DNA of 50,205 bases from Gemmatimonadota bacterium (GTDB lineage: Bacteria; Gemmatimonadota; Gemmatimonadetes; Gemmatimonadales; GWC2-71-9), in NCBI GenBank assembly GCA_029863245.1, contig JAOTVV010000023.1, forward strand, positions 1 to 50,205. The letters run 5' to 3'. The translations under genes were made by a program, and so were the position numbers. The notes under the pieces were generated by a model. The model worked only from the letters and a program-made list of their open reading frames with translations, did not search any database and was not told the origin of the DNA. Shown in pieces: positions 36,063-44,181 of this stretch. Each line of letters begins with the position of its first letter. The stretch's first letter is position 1.

Positions 36063-37664
36063 ATGACTGTGAATCGACGTGACTTCGTGAAGACCTCGTC
36101 CCTGGCGATGGCGGCCCTCGCCGTGCCGGGTGGGTCCGACCTGCTCGCGCGTGAGCTGATGCCCGCCCAGCAGGCTACCGATCTGGCCTCGCGCCAGCTC
36201 TGCATGCTGGCGCTCGACGCGGCCAGATCGGCGGGGGCCTCGTATGCCGATGCGCGCGTCGTCGGGATCCGCCGTCAGACGGTTCGGACCCGCGAGGAGC
36301 GGGTGAGCGCGGTGGAGGAATCCGACAGTCTCGGCCTCGGCATCCGGGTCCTCGTGGACGGCGCGTGGGGATTCTCGGCAAGTCACCGGCTGACGCGGCA
36401 GGAGGCCATGACGTTGGCTCGCGCCGCGGTCGAACAGGCGCGGGTGAACGCCAGGCTGGGCGGTCGCGACGTGCAGCTGGCACCGATCGATGCCTATCCG
36501 GACGGCGAGTGGCGTAGTCCCATCGCCATCGATCCGTTCGAGGTGCCGGTCGAAGACAAGATCGCCCTCCTTCTGGAGGCCAATGCCGAAGCGCTCCGCG
36601 TCGATCGCGTGCGTTTCGTGAACTCGACCATTCGGGCGGAGCGGATCGAGACGACGTTTGCCTCAACGGCCGGCAGCATGATCCAACAGGCCGTGTACCG
36701 GACCTACCCGTCGATGAACGTCACGGCCGTTGCACCGGATCGTTCGGGCTTCGAAAGCCGGTCCTCCGGTGAAGTGGCCCCGATGGGTCTGGGATACGAA
36801 TACGTCGAGCGCGTCGATCTCAAGGGACGAGCGGGCCCGTGGGCCGAAGAAGCGGCCGCCAAGCTCACGGCGCGGTCGGTGGAGCCGGGCGAATACGATC
36901 TGGTGCTCCATCCCAGCCACCTGTTCCTGACGATTCACGAGAGCATCGGGCACGCGACAGAGCTGGATCGGGCCGTGGGGTACGAGGCGGGCTTCGCCGG
37001 CACGACCTTCCTGGCGCCGCCGCAGTCAGTGCTCGGCACCTTCCGGTTCGGACCGGAGTTCATGAACGTCCAGGGTGACCGCACGCAGCGGGGCGCGCTG
37101 GCCACGGTGGGCTGGGACGACGAAGGCGTGGCGGCCGATAGCTGGCCGATCGTCCAAGATGGCGTGTTCGTGGACTACCAGACCACGCGCGAGCAGGCGC
37201 AGTGGATTGCGGAGTTCACGGGCAACGAGCGATCCCACGGCTGCGCCCATGCCGAGTCATGGCAGCACGCGCAGTTCCAGCGCATGCCAAACGTCTCGCT
37301 GCTCCCCGGTGAGGAGGGACATGGGCTCGACGATCTCATCGCCGCGACGGATCGCGGCATTCTGATCAGGGGACGCGGGTCGTACAGTATCGATCAGCAG
37401 CGGTACAACTTCCAGTTCGGCGGGCAGATATTTCACGAGATCAAGAACGGCCAGATCGTCGGGATGCTCAAGGACGTGGCGTACCAGAGCCGCACCCCCG
37501 ACTTCTGGAACTCGCTGGACATGTTGGGGGGGCCGCAGACGTACGAACTCGGCGGCACGCTCTCGGATGGCAAGGGGCAGCCTCCGCAGTCCAACGCGGT
37601 GAGTCACGGTTGTCCCGTCGCGAGGTTTCGGAAGGTGCGCGTGATCAAGACGGCGGCCGTATGA
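36063..37664 (+). CDS. tldD: TldD-family metalloprotease with a Tat signal peptide
   Basis: A 533-residue TldD/PmbA-family metallopeptidase. The N-terminus NRRDFVKTSSLAMAALAVPGG is a twin-arginine signal (RRxFVK followed by a short hydrophobic stretch), giving about 30-40 residues more than cytoplasmic TldD. The catalytic domain has the zinc motif HESIGHATE (His 292, Glu 293, His 297), GTFRFGPEFMNVQGDRTQRG, and the C-terminal glycine-rich RGRGSYSIDQQRYNFQFGGQ. E. coli TldD pairs with TldE/PmbA to process microcin B17 and degrade CcdA in the cytoplasm. Here export of TldD but not of its partner is predicted. It overlaps the partner gene by ATGA. Confidence 0.92.
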   Translation: MTVNRRDFVKTSSLAMAALAVPGGSDLLARELMPAQQATDLASRQLCMLALDAARSAGASYADARVVGIRRQTVRTREERVSAVEESDSLGLGIRVLVDGAWGFSASHRLTRQEAMTLARAAVEQARVNARLGGRDVQLAPIDAYPDGEWRSPIAIDPFEVPVEDKIALLLEANAEALRVDRVRFVNSTIRAERIETTFASTAGSMIQQAVYRTYPSMNVTAVAPDRSGFESRSSGEVAPMGLGYEYVERVDLKGRAGPWAEEAAAKLTARSVEPGEYDLVLHPSHLFLTIHESIGHATELDRAVGYEAGFAGTTFLAPPQSVLGTFRFGPEFMNVQGDRTQRGALATVGWDDEGVAADSWPIVQDGVFVDYQTTREQAQWIAEFTGNERSHGCAHAESWQHAQFQRMPNVSLLPGEEGHGLDDLIAATDRGILIRGRGSYSIDQQRYNFQFGGQIFHEIKNGQIVGMLKDVAYQSRTPDFWNSLDMLGGPQTYELGGTLSDGKGQPPQSNAVSHGCPVARFRKVRVIKTAAV

Positions 37665-39022
37665 CCGCCGTGATGGCGGACCTCCTCACCGAGGGAGAGG
37701 CGCGCACCCTGTGTGAGCGCGCGTTGCGGCGGATCACGGCCGATGCATCCGAGGTTCGGGTGGTCGGCACGATGGCTGGAAACACGAGGGCGGCCGTGAA
37801 TCGCATCACGACCGGTGGTGACGTCTCCGACCTGTCGCTGGTGGTTTCGGCATGGCTCGGCGCCCGCGGGGCCTCGGTCGCGACCAACCGCACTGACGAT
37901 CGCGGGCTCGCCGCGGCAGCCGAGCAGGTGATGGTCCTGGCCAGGCTCGCGCCCGAAGATCCGGAGCACATGGCGCTGCCGAGCGACCAACGCTACGCGC
38001 CCATCGAGGCGTTCTTTCCCGCGACGGCGGGACTCGAGGCGACGACTCGAGTCGATGCAACGGTGGCGATGCTGAATGAGGCGAAAGAAGCGGACTTGGT
38101 CGGGTCGAGTTACGTCTCCCACGAGGCGAGCGCCCGGGCGATAGCGAACTCCGCGGGACTCTTCGCCTACCACCGAGCGACCGCCGTGAGCCTGTCGACC
38201 ACGGTGCGGACCGCGGACGGTCGGGGGTCAGGTTGGGCCGGCGCCACGCACAACGACTGGGAGCGGGTCGGCCAGGCACAGCGGCTTGCGCGGGTGGCGG
38301 TGGACAAGGCGCGAGCGAGTGTCAACGTCGGGGAGGTCGAGCCGGGTGCCTTTACGGTGGTCCTCGAGCCGACCGCCGTCGCCGATCTGCTCCGCCTCCT
38401 CCCCCGAGCACTTGATGCCCGAACAGCCGACGAAGGGCGCTCACCCTTTTCGGCGCAGGGCGGCGGCACGAAAGCCGGCGAGCGGGTCGTGAGCCCGCGC
38501 GTGACGATCTTCTCCGATCCAGCCGACCCCGATCTCCTGACCGTGCCGTTCACGGACGAGGGGCTCGCCATCCCACGGACGACGTGGATCGAGGAGGGCA
38601 TCCTGCGCAATCTCGCCTCCAGTCGCTACTGGGCGGACCGGCAGGGTCGTGCGCCGACGCCCCTGGGGGGCGGACTGAAGATGGCTGGGGGGAATGCCTC
38701 CCTGGATGCGCTCATCGGCGGGATCGAGCGGGGTCTCCTCATCACGCGCTTCTGGTACGTCCGCGCGGTCGATCCCCGCACGCTGCACTACACGGGGCTC
38801 ACTCGCGACGGAACCTTCCGCATCGAGGGAGGACGTATCACCGGGGCCGTTCCCAACCTCCGGTTCAACGAGAGCCTGCTTGGGATGCTGGAGCGGGTCA
38901 CGGCCCTCGGGGTCACCGGGCGAACCTTGTCATCGGGGGCGGGTGATCCAGGCCCTGCGATCGCCGTGCCTCCGATCGTGGTCGATGATTTCCATTTCAC
39001 GTCGGTGTCGGACGCGATTTAG
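37661..39022 (+). CDS. PmbA/TldE-like metalloprotease subunit
   Basis: A 453-residue partner of TldD. The start ATG 37661 overlaps the tldD stop. Family features are LCERALRRITADASEVRVVG at the N-terminus, SSYVSHEASARAIANSAGLF, FTVVLEPTAVADLLRLLPRA, and a C-terminal LGGGLKMAGGNASLDALIGG, LITRFWYVRAVDPRTLHYTG, TRDGTFRIEGGRITGAV. There is no HExxxH in the family's non-catalytic TldE half, and none is seen. No signal peptide is visible, in contrast to TldD. It ends 64 bases before the convergent gene, with a hairpin between. Confidence 0.9.
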   Translation: MTAVMADLLTEGEARTLCERALRRITADASEVRVVGTMAGNTRAAVNRITTGGDVSDLSLVVSAWLGARGASVATNRTDDRGLAAAAEQVMVLARLAPEDPEHMALPSDQRYAPIEAFFPATAGLEATTRVDATVAMLNEAKEADLVGSSYVSHEASARAIANSAGLFAYHRATAVSLSTTVRTADGRGSGWAGATHNDWERVGQAQRLARVAVDKARASVNVGEVEPGAFTVVLEPTAVADLLRLLPRALDARTADEGRSPFSAQGGGTKAGERVVSPRVTIFSDPADPDLLTVPFTDEGLAIPRTTWIEEGILRNLASSRYWADRQGRAPTPLGGGLKMAGGNASLDALIGGIERGLLITRFWYVRAVDPRTLHYTGLTRDGTFRIEGGRITGAVPNLRFNESLLGMLERVTALGVTGRTLSSGAGDPGPAIAVPPIVVDDFHFTSVSDAI

Positions 39023-39050
39023 GCGTCGCGGGTCAGCGAGGAGATCGTGG

Positions 39051-39080
39051 AGGGGTCGGCGTGCCGGCCCCTTCGTGTTG
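39051..39080 (+). terminator. Hairpin between pmbA/tldE and the convergent gene
   Basis: AGGGGTCGG (39051-39059) pairs with CCGGCCCCT (39064-39072), one G-U wobble, loop CGTG, followed by the T-rich TTCGTGTTGT. It lies 29 bases after the pmbA stop, so it could end that operon. On the other strand the hairpin lies downstream of the 39087-39893 gene, so it may serve both. Confidence 0.5.
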
Positions 39081-39086
39081 TCGGCC

Positions 39087-39893
39087 TCAGGGCTTGGTGG
39101 CGATGAATCCGCGTGAGGCGTGATCGTGGATGCGCTCGAAGCGCCATCCCGCGTAGTGCGACTTGACGATCTCCGGGGCGAACGTGATGACGCCGTGGGC
39201 GGTGTCCGAGGTAAGCAGGTGGTGGACGCCTCCCGATGGCGTCCGTTCCATCAGCTCGCGGAAGAACTGCTCTCGGTCTGGTGCGTCGAGTCCAGCCAGC
39301 GTTCCGGGATCGAGAACCACCAGCGCCGGTGCCACCTCCGGAAACCACGTTCCGAGGCTCACAACGTACGCCTGAATCCGCGTTCCCAGGGCCTCGGCAG
39401 CCGCCCGGGTCTCAAGCGCCTCGACCTGGGTCACCTGTGGACCGATGAACACGACTGGCCAGTCATGGGCCGCGAGGTAGAGGCATACCCCCTGGGCACC
39501 GGTACCGACGGCCAACGCGTCTCCGTCCAGCTCCAGCCTCGAGACGAGCGATACCAGCGGCGAGCGCGGATCGATGCCCCAGTGGGTGGGCTCCTGCTGC
39601 GCCCGCCGCAGTCTGAGGTGTCGGGTGCGCCAGCGCCGGTAAGTCGGCAGGTTCAGGCGGCGAATGATGAGCCGATCCACGTGCTCGAGCACGAGCACTT
39701 CGGTGAGCACCAGCTGCTCCTCGGCGCCTGCGTCGAGCTCACGCACCGCGTCATCCGCGATGCGCATCAGTTCCGGGCGGCTGATCTGCTGCTTGAACTC
39801 CTCGATCCGCTCGAGAATGAACTCTCCGTATTCCTGGCGGAGCGAGCGTGGCGGTCGGCTACGTCGGGGACGAGGTTGTGGAAACGTCAGCAC
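39087..39893 (-). CDS. Methyltransferase-like Rossmann-fold protein, function unknown
   Basis: A 268-residue protein. The first ~20 residues are basic and Pro-rich; residues about 20-110 are helical (FILERIEEFKQQISRPELMR, VLTEVLVLEHVDRLIIRRLN, then YRRWRTRHLRLRRAQ). The second half resembles class I SAM methyltransferases: strand-loop-helix DALAVGTGAQGVCLYLAAHD with a partial GxGxxG, an acidic-type second strand replaced by WPVVFIGPQ, and LVVLDPGTLAG. The degraded glycine loop and missing acidic residue leave SAM binding uncertain. It overlaps the CDF transporter gene end by 7 bases and should be co-translated with it. Confidence 0.65.
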   Translation of the reverse strand: MLTFPQPRPRRSRPPRSLRQEYGEFILERIEEFKQQISRPELMRIADDAVRELDAGAEEQLVLTEVLVLEHVDRLIIRRLNLPTYRRWRTRHLRLRRAQQEPTHWGIDPRSPLVSLVSRLELDGDALAVGTGAQGVCLYLAAHDWPVVFIGPQVTQVEALETRAAAEALGTRIQAYVVSLGTWFPEVAPALVVLDPGTLAGLDAPDREQFFRELMERTPSGGVHHLLTSDTAHGVITFAPEIVKSHYAGWRFERIHDHASRGFIATKP

Positions 39894-40765
39894 GGTTCGA
39901 CGTGGACGATGACTTCGTGAAATCCGAGGTCGTTCCGGAGGCGGCGCTCGACGTCGTCGGCCAGATCGTGCGCGGCCTCGACGGTCGCGCTACCGTCGAC
40001 CGCGATCGTCAACTCGACAAAGCGACGCTCGCGCACACCGCGGGACCGGATGTCGTACGCTCGGACCACGCCGTTCACGTCTTCGGCAGTGTGCTGGATC
40101 TCCTGCGGCTCCGTGACGAGTTGGTCGACTAGGACCGGAACGGAGCGGGCTACGATCTTGTACGCCAGCACGACGATGACGGCGGCAACCACGAGGCCCA
40201 TGAGCGGGTCCACGTAGGCGTACCCGTACCGGGCAGCCACCACACCCGCGAGCACACCGATGGTGATGAAGACGTCGGCCCGGGTGTGTGCGGCATCGGC
40301 GAGCAGGATGTCGCTCTTCAACTCATGACCACGCCGGGTCTCGTACACGGTGACGACGGCGTTCACGAGGAGGGTCGTGACCAGCAGCCCAAACTCGGTG
40401 GGGGTGATGTCGATCGTGACGCCACCCACCGAAAGGCGTCCGATCGCCCGCTGCACCAGCTCGAACCCCGTGATGGACAGGAACACCACGATCGCCAGAG
40501 CACCCAACGTCTCGAACTTCTCGTGTCCATAGGGGTGATCCTCATCCGGCTCCCGTGCGGCGACCCTGATGACGGCGAGTGCCAAGATGTTGTTGAAGGC
40601 ATCCACGGAGGAATGCACCGCATCGCCGAGCACGCCGAGGGAGCCGGTGCGGAACCCAATGACGAACTTGGCCCCAACGACGCCCAGGTTTGCGATGAGG
40701 AGGCCGATGAGAACGCGACGAACTTGTGCGGTTCGGTCGGATCGCGCCAAGTGCGGCGGCGGCAT
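39887..40765 (-). CDS. Cation diffusion facilitator family transporter
   Basis: A 292-residue CDF/ZitB-type transporter. Six transmembrane helices are visible, and both halves of the metal site are intact: LGDAVHSSVDAFNNILAL in TM2 and AAHTRADVFITIGVLAG in TM5 (HxxxD). The interhelix His-rich loop is short (EDHPYGHEKFE). A C-terminal cytoplasmic domain from about residue 215 (DEPQEI-type, TEPQEIQHTAED and VHVEPC) is the usual metal-sensing module. It exports Zn2+, Co2+, Cd2+ or Fe2+ in exchange for protons. ATG 40765 is preferred to a TTG 9 bases upstream because CGAGG precedes it at the right distance. Confidence 0.92.
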   Translation of the reverse strand: MPPPHLARSDRTAQVRRVLIGLLIANLGVVGAKFVIGFRTGSLGVLGDAVHSSVDAFNNILALAVIRVAAREPDEDHPYGHEKFETLGALAIVVFLSITGFELVQRAIGRLSVGGVTIDITPTEFGLLVTTLLVNAVVTVYETRRGHELKSDILLADAAHTRADVFITIGVLAGVVAARYGYAYVDPLMGLVVAAVIVVLAYKIVARSVPVLVDQLVTEPQEIQHTAEDVNGVVRAYDIRSRGVRERRFVELTIAVDGSATVEAAHDLADDVERRLRNDLGFHEVIVHVEPC

Positions 40766-40854
40766 GACCTGCAACCTCGCTCGGGGCCGCTTCGATTGTC
40801 AACGGCTCGGTGAGCGTTGAGCCTGCGGCGATCGACTCTCGCTCGGCGGGATGG

Positions 40855-42012
40855 TCAGTCGGCGCGCACGAGCGCCCCTTTCAGGTAGCTGCTCTCGGGC
40901 ACGGTGAGTACTTCCGGGTGATCGTCACTCTGGCCCACCAGTCGCTCGAGGACGATGCGTCGGCCGCTGTCGGCCGCGGCCGAGGCGAGCATGTCGAGGA
41001 AGCGGGCTCGACTCACATGGTACGAGCACGAGCAGGTGAGCAGCCGCCCCCCGGGCGCGAGCATCCGGAGCGCTCGGAGGTTGATCTCCTTGTAGCCTCG
41101 GAGGGCGGCGCTCACGGCGTTGCGACTCTTGGCAAACGCAGGCGGGTCCAGGACGATCGTGTCGAACTGCGCAGCGTCGTCGTCGAGCGATCGCAGTGCA
41201 TCGAACGCATTGGCCTCGAGCCATTCGATCGGACCACCGGCGTTCAGCTGGGCGTTGGCGCGCGCCACATCGAGGGCAGGTGCGCTGGAGTCGATCGCGA
41301 GCACCGAGTCGGCCCGGTGTGCCATGTGGATGGCGAAGAGCCCCTGATACGTGAAGACGTCCAGGGCCCGACCGAGGGCGACGCGTTCCATCAGTTGCTG
41401 ATTCGCGCGTTGATCCAGAAACGCCCCGGTCTTCTGTCCAGTGCGGAGCAGCGCCCAGTAGCGCACGGTGCCCACCCGCACCTCCACCCGTTCCGGTACC
41501 GACCCATCGATCGCTTCGATCGCGAGCGGCAATCCCTCGTGTCGACGCACGGACGCGTCGTTGCGGAGGAGGATCCCGGCTGGTTGAAGTGACGACCCGA
41601 TGGCACCGAGCACGTCATGTCGCACGGCCTCGATGCCGGCGGTGAGCAATTGGACGACGACGAACTCCCCATACCGATCGATCACGAGGGCGGGCAACCC
41701 GTCACCCTCGGCGTGCACCACCCGGTAGGCCGTGGTGCCCGGCACGAGATGGGCTCGACGGGCCACCGCCTGCGCGATGCGCTCCGCCCACCACGCCTCG
41801 TCGATCGTGACGTCATCGGAGGTCAGGAGTCGGAGGCGGATCTCAGACTGCGGACTCCAGAGGCCGCAACCCAGAAACCGTCCCCGAACGTCCCGCACGT
41901 GCACCGGTCCAGCTGGGAGGTCGCTGTCCTCCACGTCCGAACGGTAGACCCACGGGTGGCCTCCCTGGAGCCGGCGCGCGCCACGTCGTGAGACAGCGAC
42001 GGTTGGATTCAT
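40855..42012 (-). CDS. rlmI: 23S rRNA m5C methyltransferase RlmI-like
   Basis: A 385-residue class I SAM-dependent rRNA methyltransferase of the RlmI group. The N-terminal PUA-like domain starts AVSRRGARRLQGGHPWVYRS and contains FLGCGLWSPQSEIRLRLL. The methyltransferase core: RRAHLVPGTTAYRVVHAEGD, TGAFLDQRANQQLM, motif I region DVFTYQGLFAIHMA, motif IV FDTIVLDPPAFAKSRN and the catalytic-Cys motif VI LLTCSCSYHVS. The E. coli enzyme methylates C1962 of 23S rRNA. The frame is open to 42258, but that extension overlaps the divergent thiE; ATG 42012 matches family starts. Confidence 0.92.
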   Translation of the reverse strand: MNPTVAVSRRGARRLQGGHPWVYRSDVEDSDLPAGPVHVRDVRGRFLGCGLWSPQSEIRLRLLTSDDVTIDEAWWAERIAQAVARRAHLVPGTTAYRVVHAEGDGLPALVIDRYGEFVVVQLLTAGIEAVRHDVLGAIGSSLQPAGILLRNDASVRRHEGLPLAIEAIDGSVPERVEVRVGTVRYWALLRTGQKTGAFLDQRANQQLMERVALGRALDVFTYQGLFAIHMAHRADSVLAIDSSAPALDVARANAQLNAGGPIEWLEANAFDALRSLDDDAAQFDTIVLDPPAFAKSRNAVSAALRGYKEINLRALRMLAPGGRLLTCSCSYHVSRARFLDMLASAAADSGRRIVLERLVGQSDDHPEVLTVPESSYLKGALVRAD

Positions 42013-42096
42013 CCGCGTTTCAAGATGGCGAGACGCTTCCGGTTCCGAACGCGGGTATCTTGCAGACGGGCGACGCGCGGAGACAAGGAGACTTTC

Positions 42097-42726
42097 GTGA
42101 AGTCGGAACTGCGCCTGCTGGCCATCGTCGGGCCACCCGTGGTCGAGCTCGTGGATGTCGTCGATGCCTGCCACGAGGCGATTGCCGGCGGGGTGACTGC
42201 CGTGCAGCTCCGGGCCAAGGGCACCCCGGCCGGAGCGCTCGTTGCGCTCGCGCGCCAACTATGCGCGACGGTCTCGATCCCGGTCTGGGTCAATGACCGC
42301 GCCGACGTGGCGCTCGCTGCTGGCGCGCGCGGCGTGCACGTGGGGGCAGATGATCTCACGCCGGCGGCAATCCGTGCTCTGGCCGGTGATGCGCTCCGCG
42401 TGGGCATGTCAGTGGGTGATCACCGGGAGGCCGAGAACGCGCTCGCCTCGGCCGTCGATTACTGGAGCGTGGGGGCGATCTACCACACCGGCACGAAGCC
42501 GGACGCGGGCACGCCCATCGGGCCGGAAGGGTTCCGAGCACTCGCCGCGCTCGCACCGTCCGGTGTCCCCGTCATGGCGATCGGCGGTATCTCGCCGACC
42601 AACGTGACCGACATTCTGGCGGCCGGGGCCTGCGGTGTCGCGGTCAGCAGTGCCATCTTCGGCGCGCCGAACGTGCGGGATGCTGCTCGGGAGCTTCGCG
42701 AGATCATCGACGCGACGCTTCGGTAG
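42097..42726 (+). CDS. thiE: Thiamine-phosphate synthase
   Basis: A 209-residue ThiE that joins HMP-PP and thiazole phosphate. Its active-site features are the canonical ones: TAVQLRAKG with the catalytic/phosphate Lys after QLR, VWVNDRADVALAAGARGVHV, GADDLTPAAIRAL, GMSVGDHREAENA, YWSVGAIYHTGTKPDAGTPI and VMAIGGISPTNVTDIL (phosphate loop). This is the better ThiE candidate of the two homologues here (the other at 4482-5102). The start GTG 42097 is preceded by AAGGAG 6 bases upstream. It ends 23 bases inside the convergent mltG gene. Confidence 0.93.
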   Translation: MKSELRLLAIVGPPVVELVDVVDACHEAIAGGVTAVQLRAKGTPAGALVALARQLCATVSIPVWVNDRADVALAAGARGVHVGADDLTPAAIRALAGDALRVGMSVGDHREAENALASAVDYWSVGAIYHTGTKPDAGTPIGPEGFRALAALAPSGVPVMAIGGISPTNVTDILAAGACGVAVSSAIFGAPNVRDAARELREIIDATLR

Positions 42727-43696
42727 GCTCGCGGCGGGCCGGTGGCGCGCTCCGGACCTCGCGGATGGTGCGGAGGTGTTCGGCGTAGGTGCGCGAGAAG
42801 ACGTGTTTGCCGTCGGGTCGCGCGACGAAATAGAGGAACGGAGATCGAGCAGGGTAGATCGCGGCCTCGAGGCTCTTGTCCGACGGTGAGCCAATCGGGC
42901 CGGGTGGCAAACCATCGATTCGATAGGTGTTGTAGGGTGAGCGCGTTTGGTAGTCGCGCTCGAACAGTCGCCGGCGCCGTCCCAGGGCGTAGATCACCGT
43001 GGGGTCGGCCTGGAGGCGCATGCCGAGCGCCAGGCGGTTGTGATACACCGACGACACGTAGCGCCGGTCGGGTGGGTAACGCACTTCCCCCTCGATGATG
43101 CTCGCAAGCGTCACCAGCTCGTCCGGCGAGAGTCCCAGGGCCTTCAGGCGGGCGTCCCATGCCGGGTTCCAGCGACGCTGGAACTCGACCACCATCTGGC
43201 GCACGACGTCTCGGGCGGACGCGCCGACTGGCACGAGATACGAACTGGGATACAGATATCCCTCCAGGGTCGCGCCGCGGACACGCAGCACCCGCCCCAG
43301 GGAATCGTCTCGCGCCGCCGCCAAGACACTCTCAGCGGGAATGCCGAGTTGCGCTTCGATGGCGCCGCCGATTTCGACCAGGGTGAGCCCCTCGGCGATG
43401 GTCAACCGGCGTTCGGCCGGCCGTCCTGCCACCAGGATGCTCAGCACGGTGCCGATCGATGCGTTTCGCGGCACGTCATACGTGCCGGCCTGCACCGCGC
43501 GGCCTTGGCCCTTGAGGGTTGCATAGAAGCGGAACAGCGATGCCGACTCGACCACATCCTGAGAGGCTAGCGATTCCGCGACGGCGCGCAACGTGGCGCC
43601 TCGGGGGACGGTGACTGTGACGGTGTCGATGGTCGACGGTGCGTCAACACAGGCGACGAGCCCGAAGAGGAGGGCCACTCCGAGCCTTGTGCTCAT
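42704..43696 (-). CDS. mltG: Endolytic transglycosylase MltG (YceG-like), with a lipobox
   Basis: A 330-residue MltG/YceG protein, which cuts nascent peptidoglycan strands near the membrane. Residues about 20-100 hold the LysM-like portion (TVTVPRGATLRAVAESL). The catalytic domain has LEGYLYPSSYLVP, the catalytic Glu in LVTLASIIEGEV, SSVYHNRLALGMRLQADPT, SPYNTYRIDGLPPGPIG and YFVARPDGKHVFS. Unusually, instead of a transmembrane anchor the N-terminus [16 protein letters not shown] ends in a lipobox (LVAC, Cys 16), suggesting a lipoprotein. It overlaps ruvX by ATGA upstream and thiE tail to tail by 23 bases. Confidence 0.93.
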   Translation of the reverse strand: MSTRLGVALLFGLVACVDAPSTIDTVTVTVPRGATLRAVAESLASQDVVESASLFRFYATLKGQGRAVQAGTYDVPRNASIGTVLSILVAGRPAERRLTIAEGLTLVEIGGAIEAQLGIPAESVLAAARDDSLGRVLRVRGATLEGYLYPSSYLVPVGASARDVVRQMVVEFQRRWNPAWDARLKALGLSPDELVTLASIIEGEVRYPPDRRYVSSVYHNRLALGMRLQADPTVIYALGRRRRLFERDYQTRSPYNTYRIDGLPPGPIGSPSDKSLEAAIYPARSPFLYFVARPDGKHVFSRTYAEHLRTIREVRSAPPARREPTEASRR

Positions 43697-44181
43697 CGCC
43701 GGGAGTCCAGGTAACTCTGCAGCAGCGTCGTGGCGGCGAGCTGGTCGATCTCTTTCTTGCGACCCCGCAGCCCGCCGCCGAGTGCGCGAATGGCTTCGAG
43801 CGCCCGGGCCGTGGTCATACGCTCGTCCCAAAGTACCACGGGGAGTCCGGCCTGATTGGCGATGCGGGTTGCCGTGGCTCGGGCTTCCCCGGCTCGCTCT
43901 CCTTCCGATCCGTCGGGGAGCAGCGGCAGGCCGACGACGATCCCCGTGGGCCGGTGGGCGTCCAGGTGTTCCTTGAGGCGCTTGAGCGGGAACCGCCGTC
44001 CGGGCCGGCGGGTCAGGGTCGCGAGTGGATGGGCGACGGTCTGCAACGGGTCGGTGAGGGCAAGCCCGATCCGCTTGTCGCCGATATCGATCGCGAGCAG
44101 GCGACCTGTGGCGGGGAGGTCGTCGGGCCGCGGGCTATCGGATCGCCCGGTCCGCCTATCGGCAGGTCCCCCGACGCTCAT
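43693..44181 (-). CDS. ruvX: YqgF/RuvX Holliday junction resolvase-like protein
   Basis: A 162-residue RNase H-fold protein, also implicated in pre-16S rRNA 5' end processing. Motifs: [19 protein letters not shown] (catalytic Asp), [34 protein letters not shown] with the conserved Glu, and [18 protein letters not shown] with the C-terminal Asp. The first ~20 residues form a short polar extension. Gene order ruvX-mltG is very common in bacteria. Overlaps: rho stop (ATGA) upstream, mltG start downstream. Confidence 0.93.
   Translation of the reverse strand: MSVGGPADRRTGRSDSPRPDDLPATGRLLAIDIGDKRIGLALTDPLQTVAHPLATLTRRPGRRFPLKRLKEHLDAHRPTGIVVGLPLLPDGSEGERAGEARATATRIANQAGLPVVLWDERMTTARALEAIRALGGGLRGRKKEIDQLAATTLLQSYLDSRR

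Noticed and set aside
40797..40802. Perfect TTGACA -35 hexamer on the minus strand upstream of the CDF gene
   Set aside because: No acceptable -10 at 16-18 bases; the sequence there is GC-rich.
40800..40825. Possible small hairpin (GGCTC...GAGCC) between rlmI and the CDF gene
   Set aside because: Only 5 bp with a large loop and no T-run; not enough for a terminator call.
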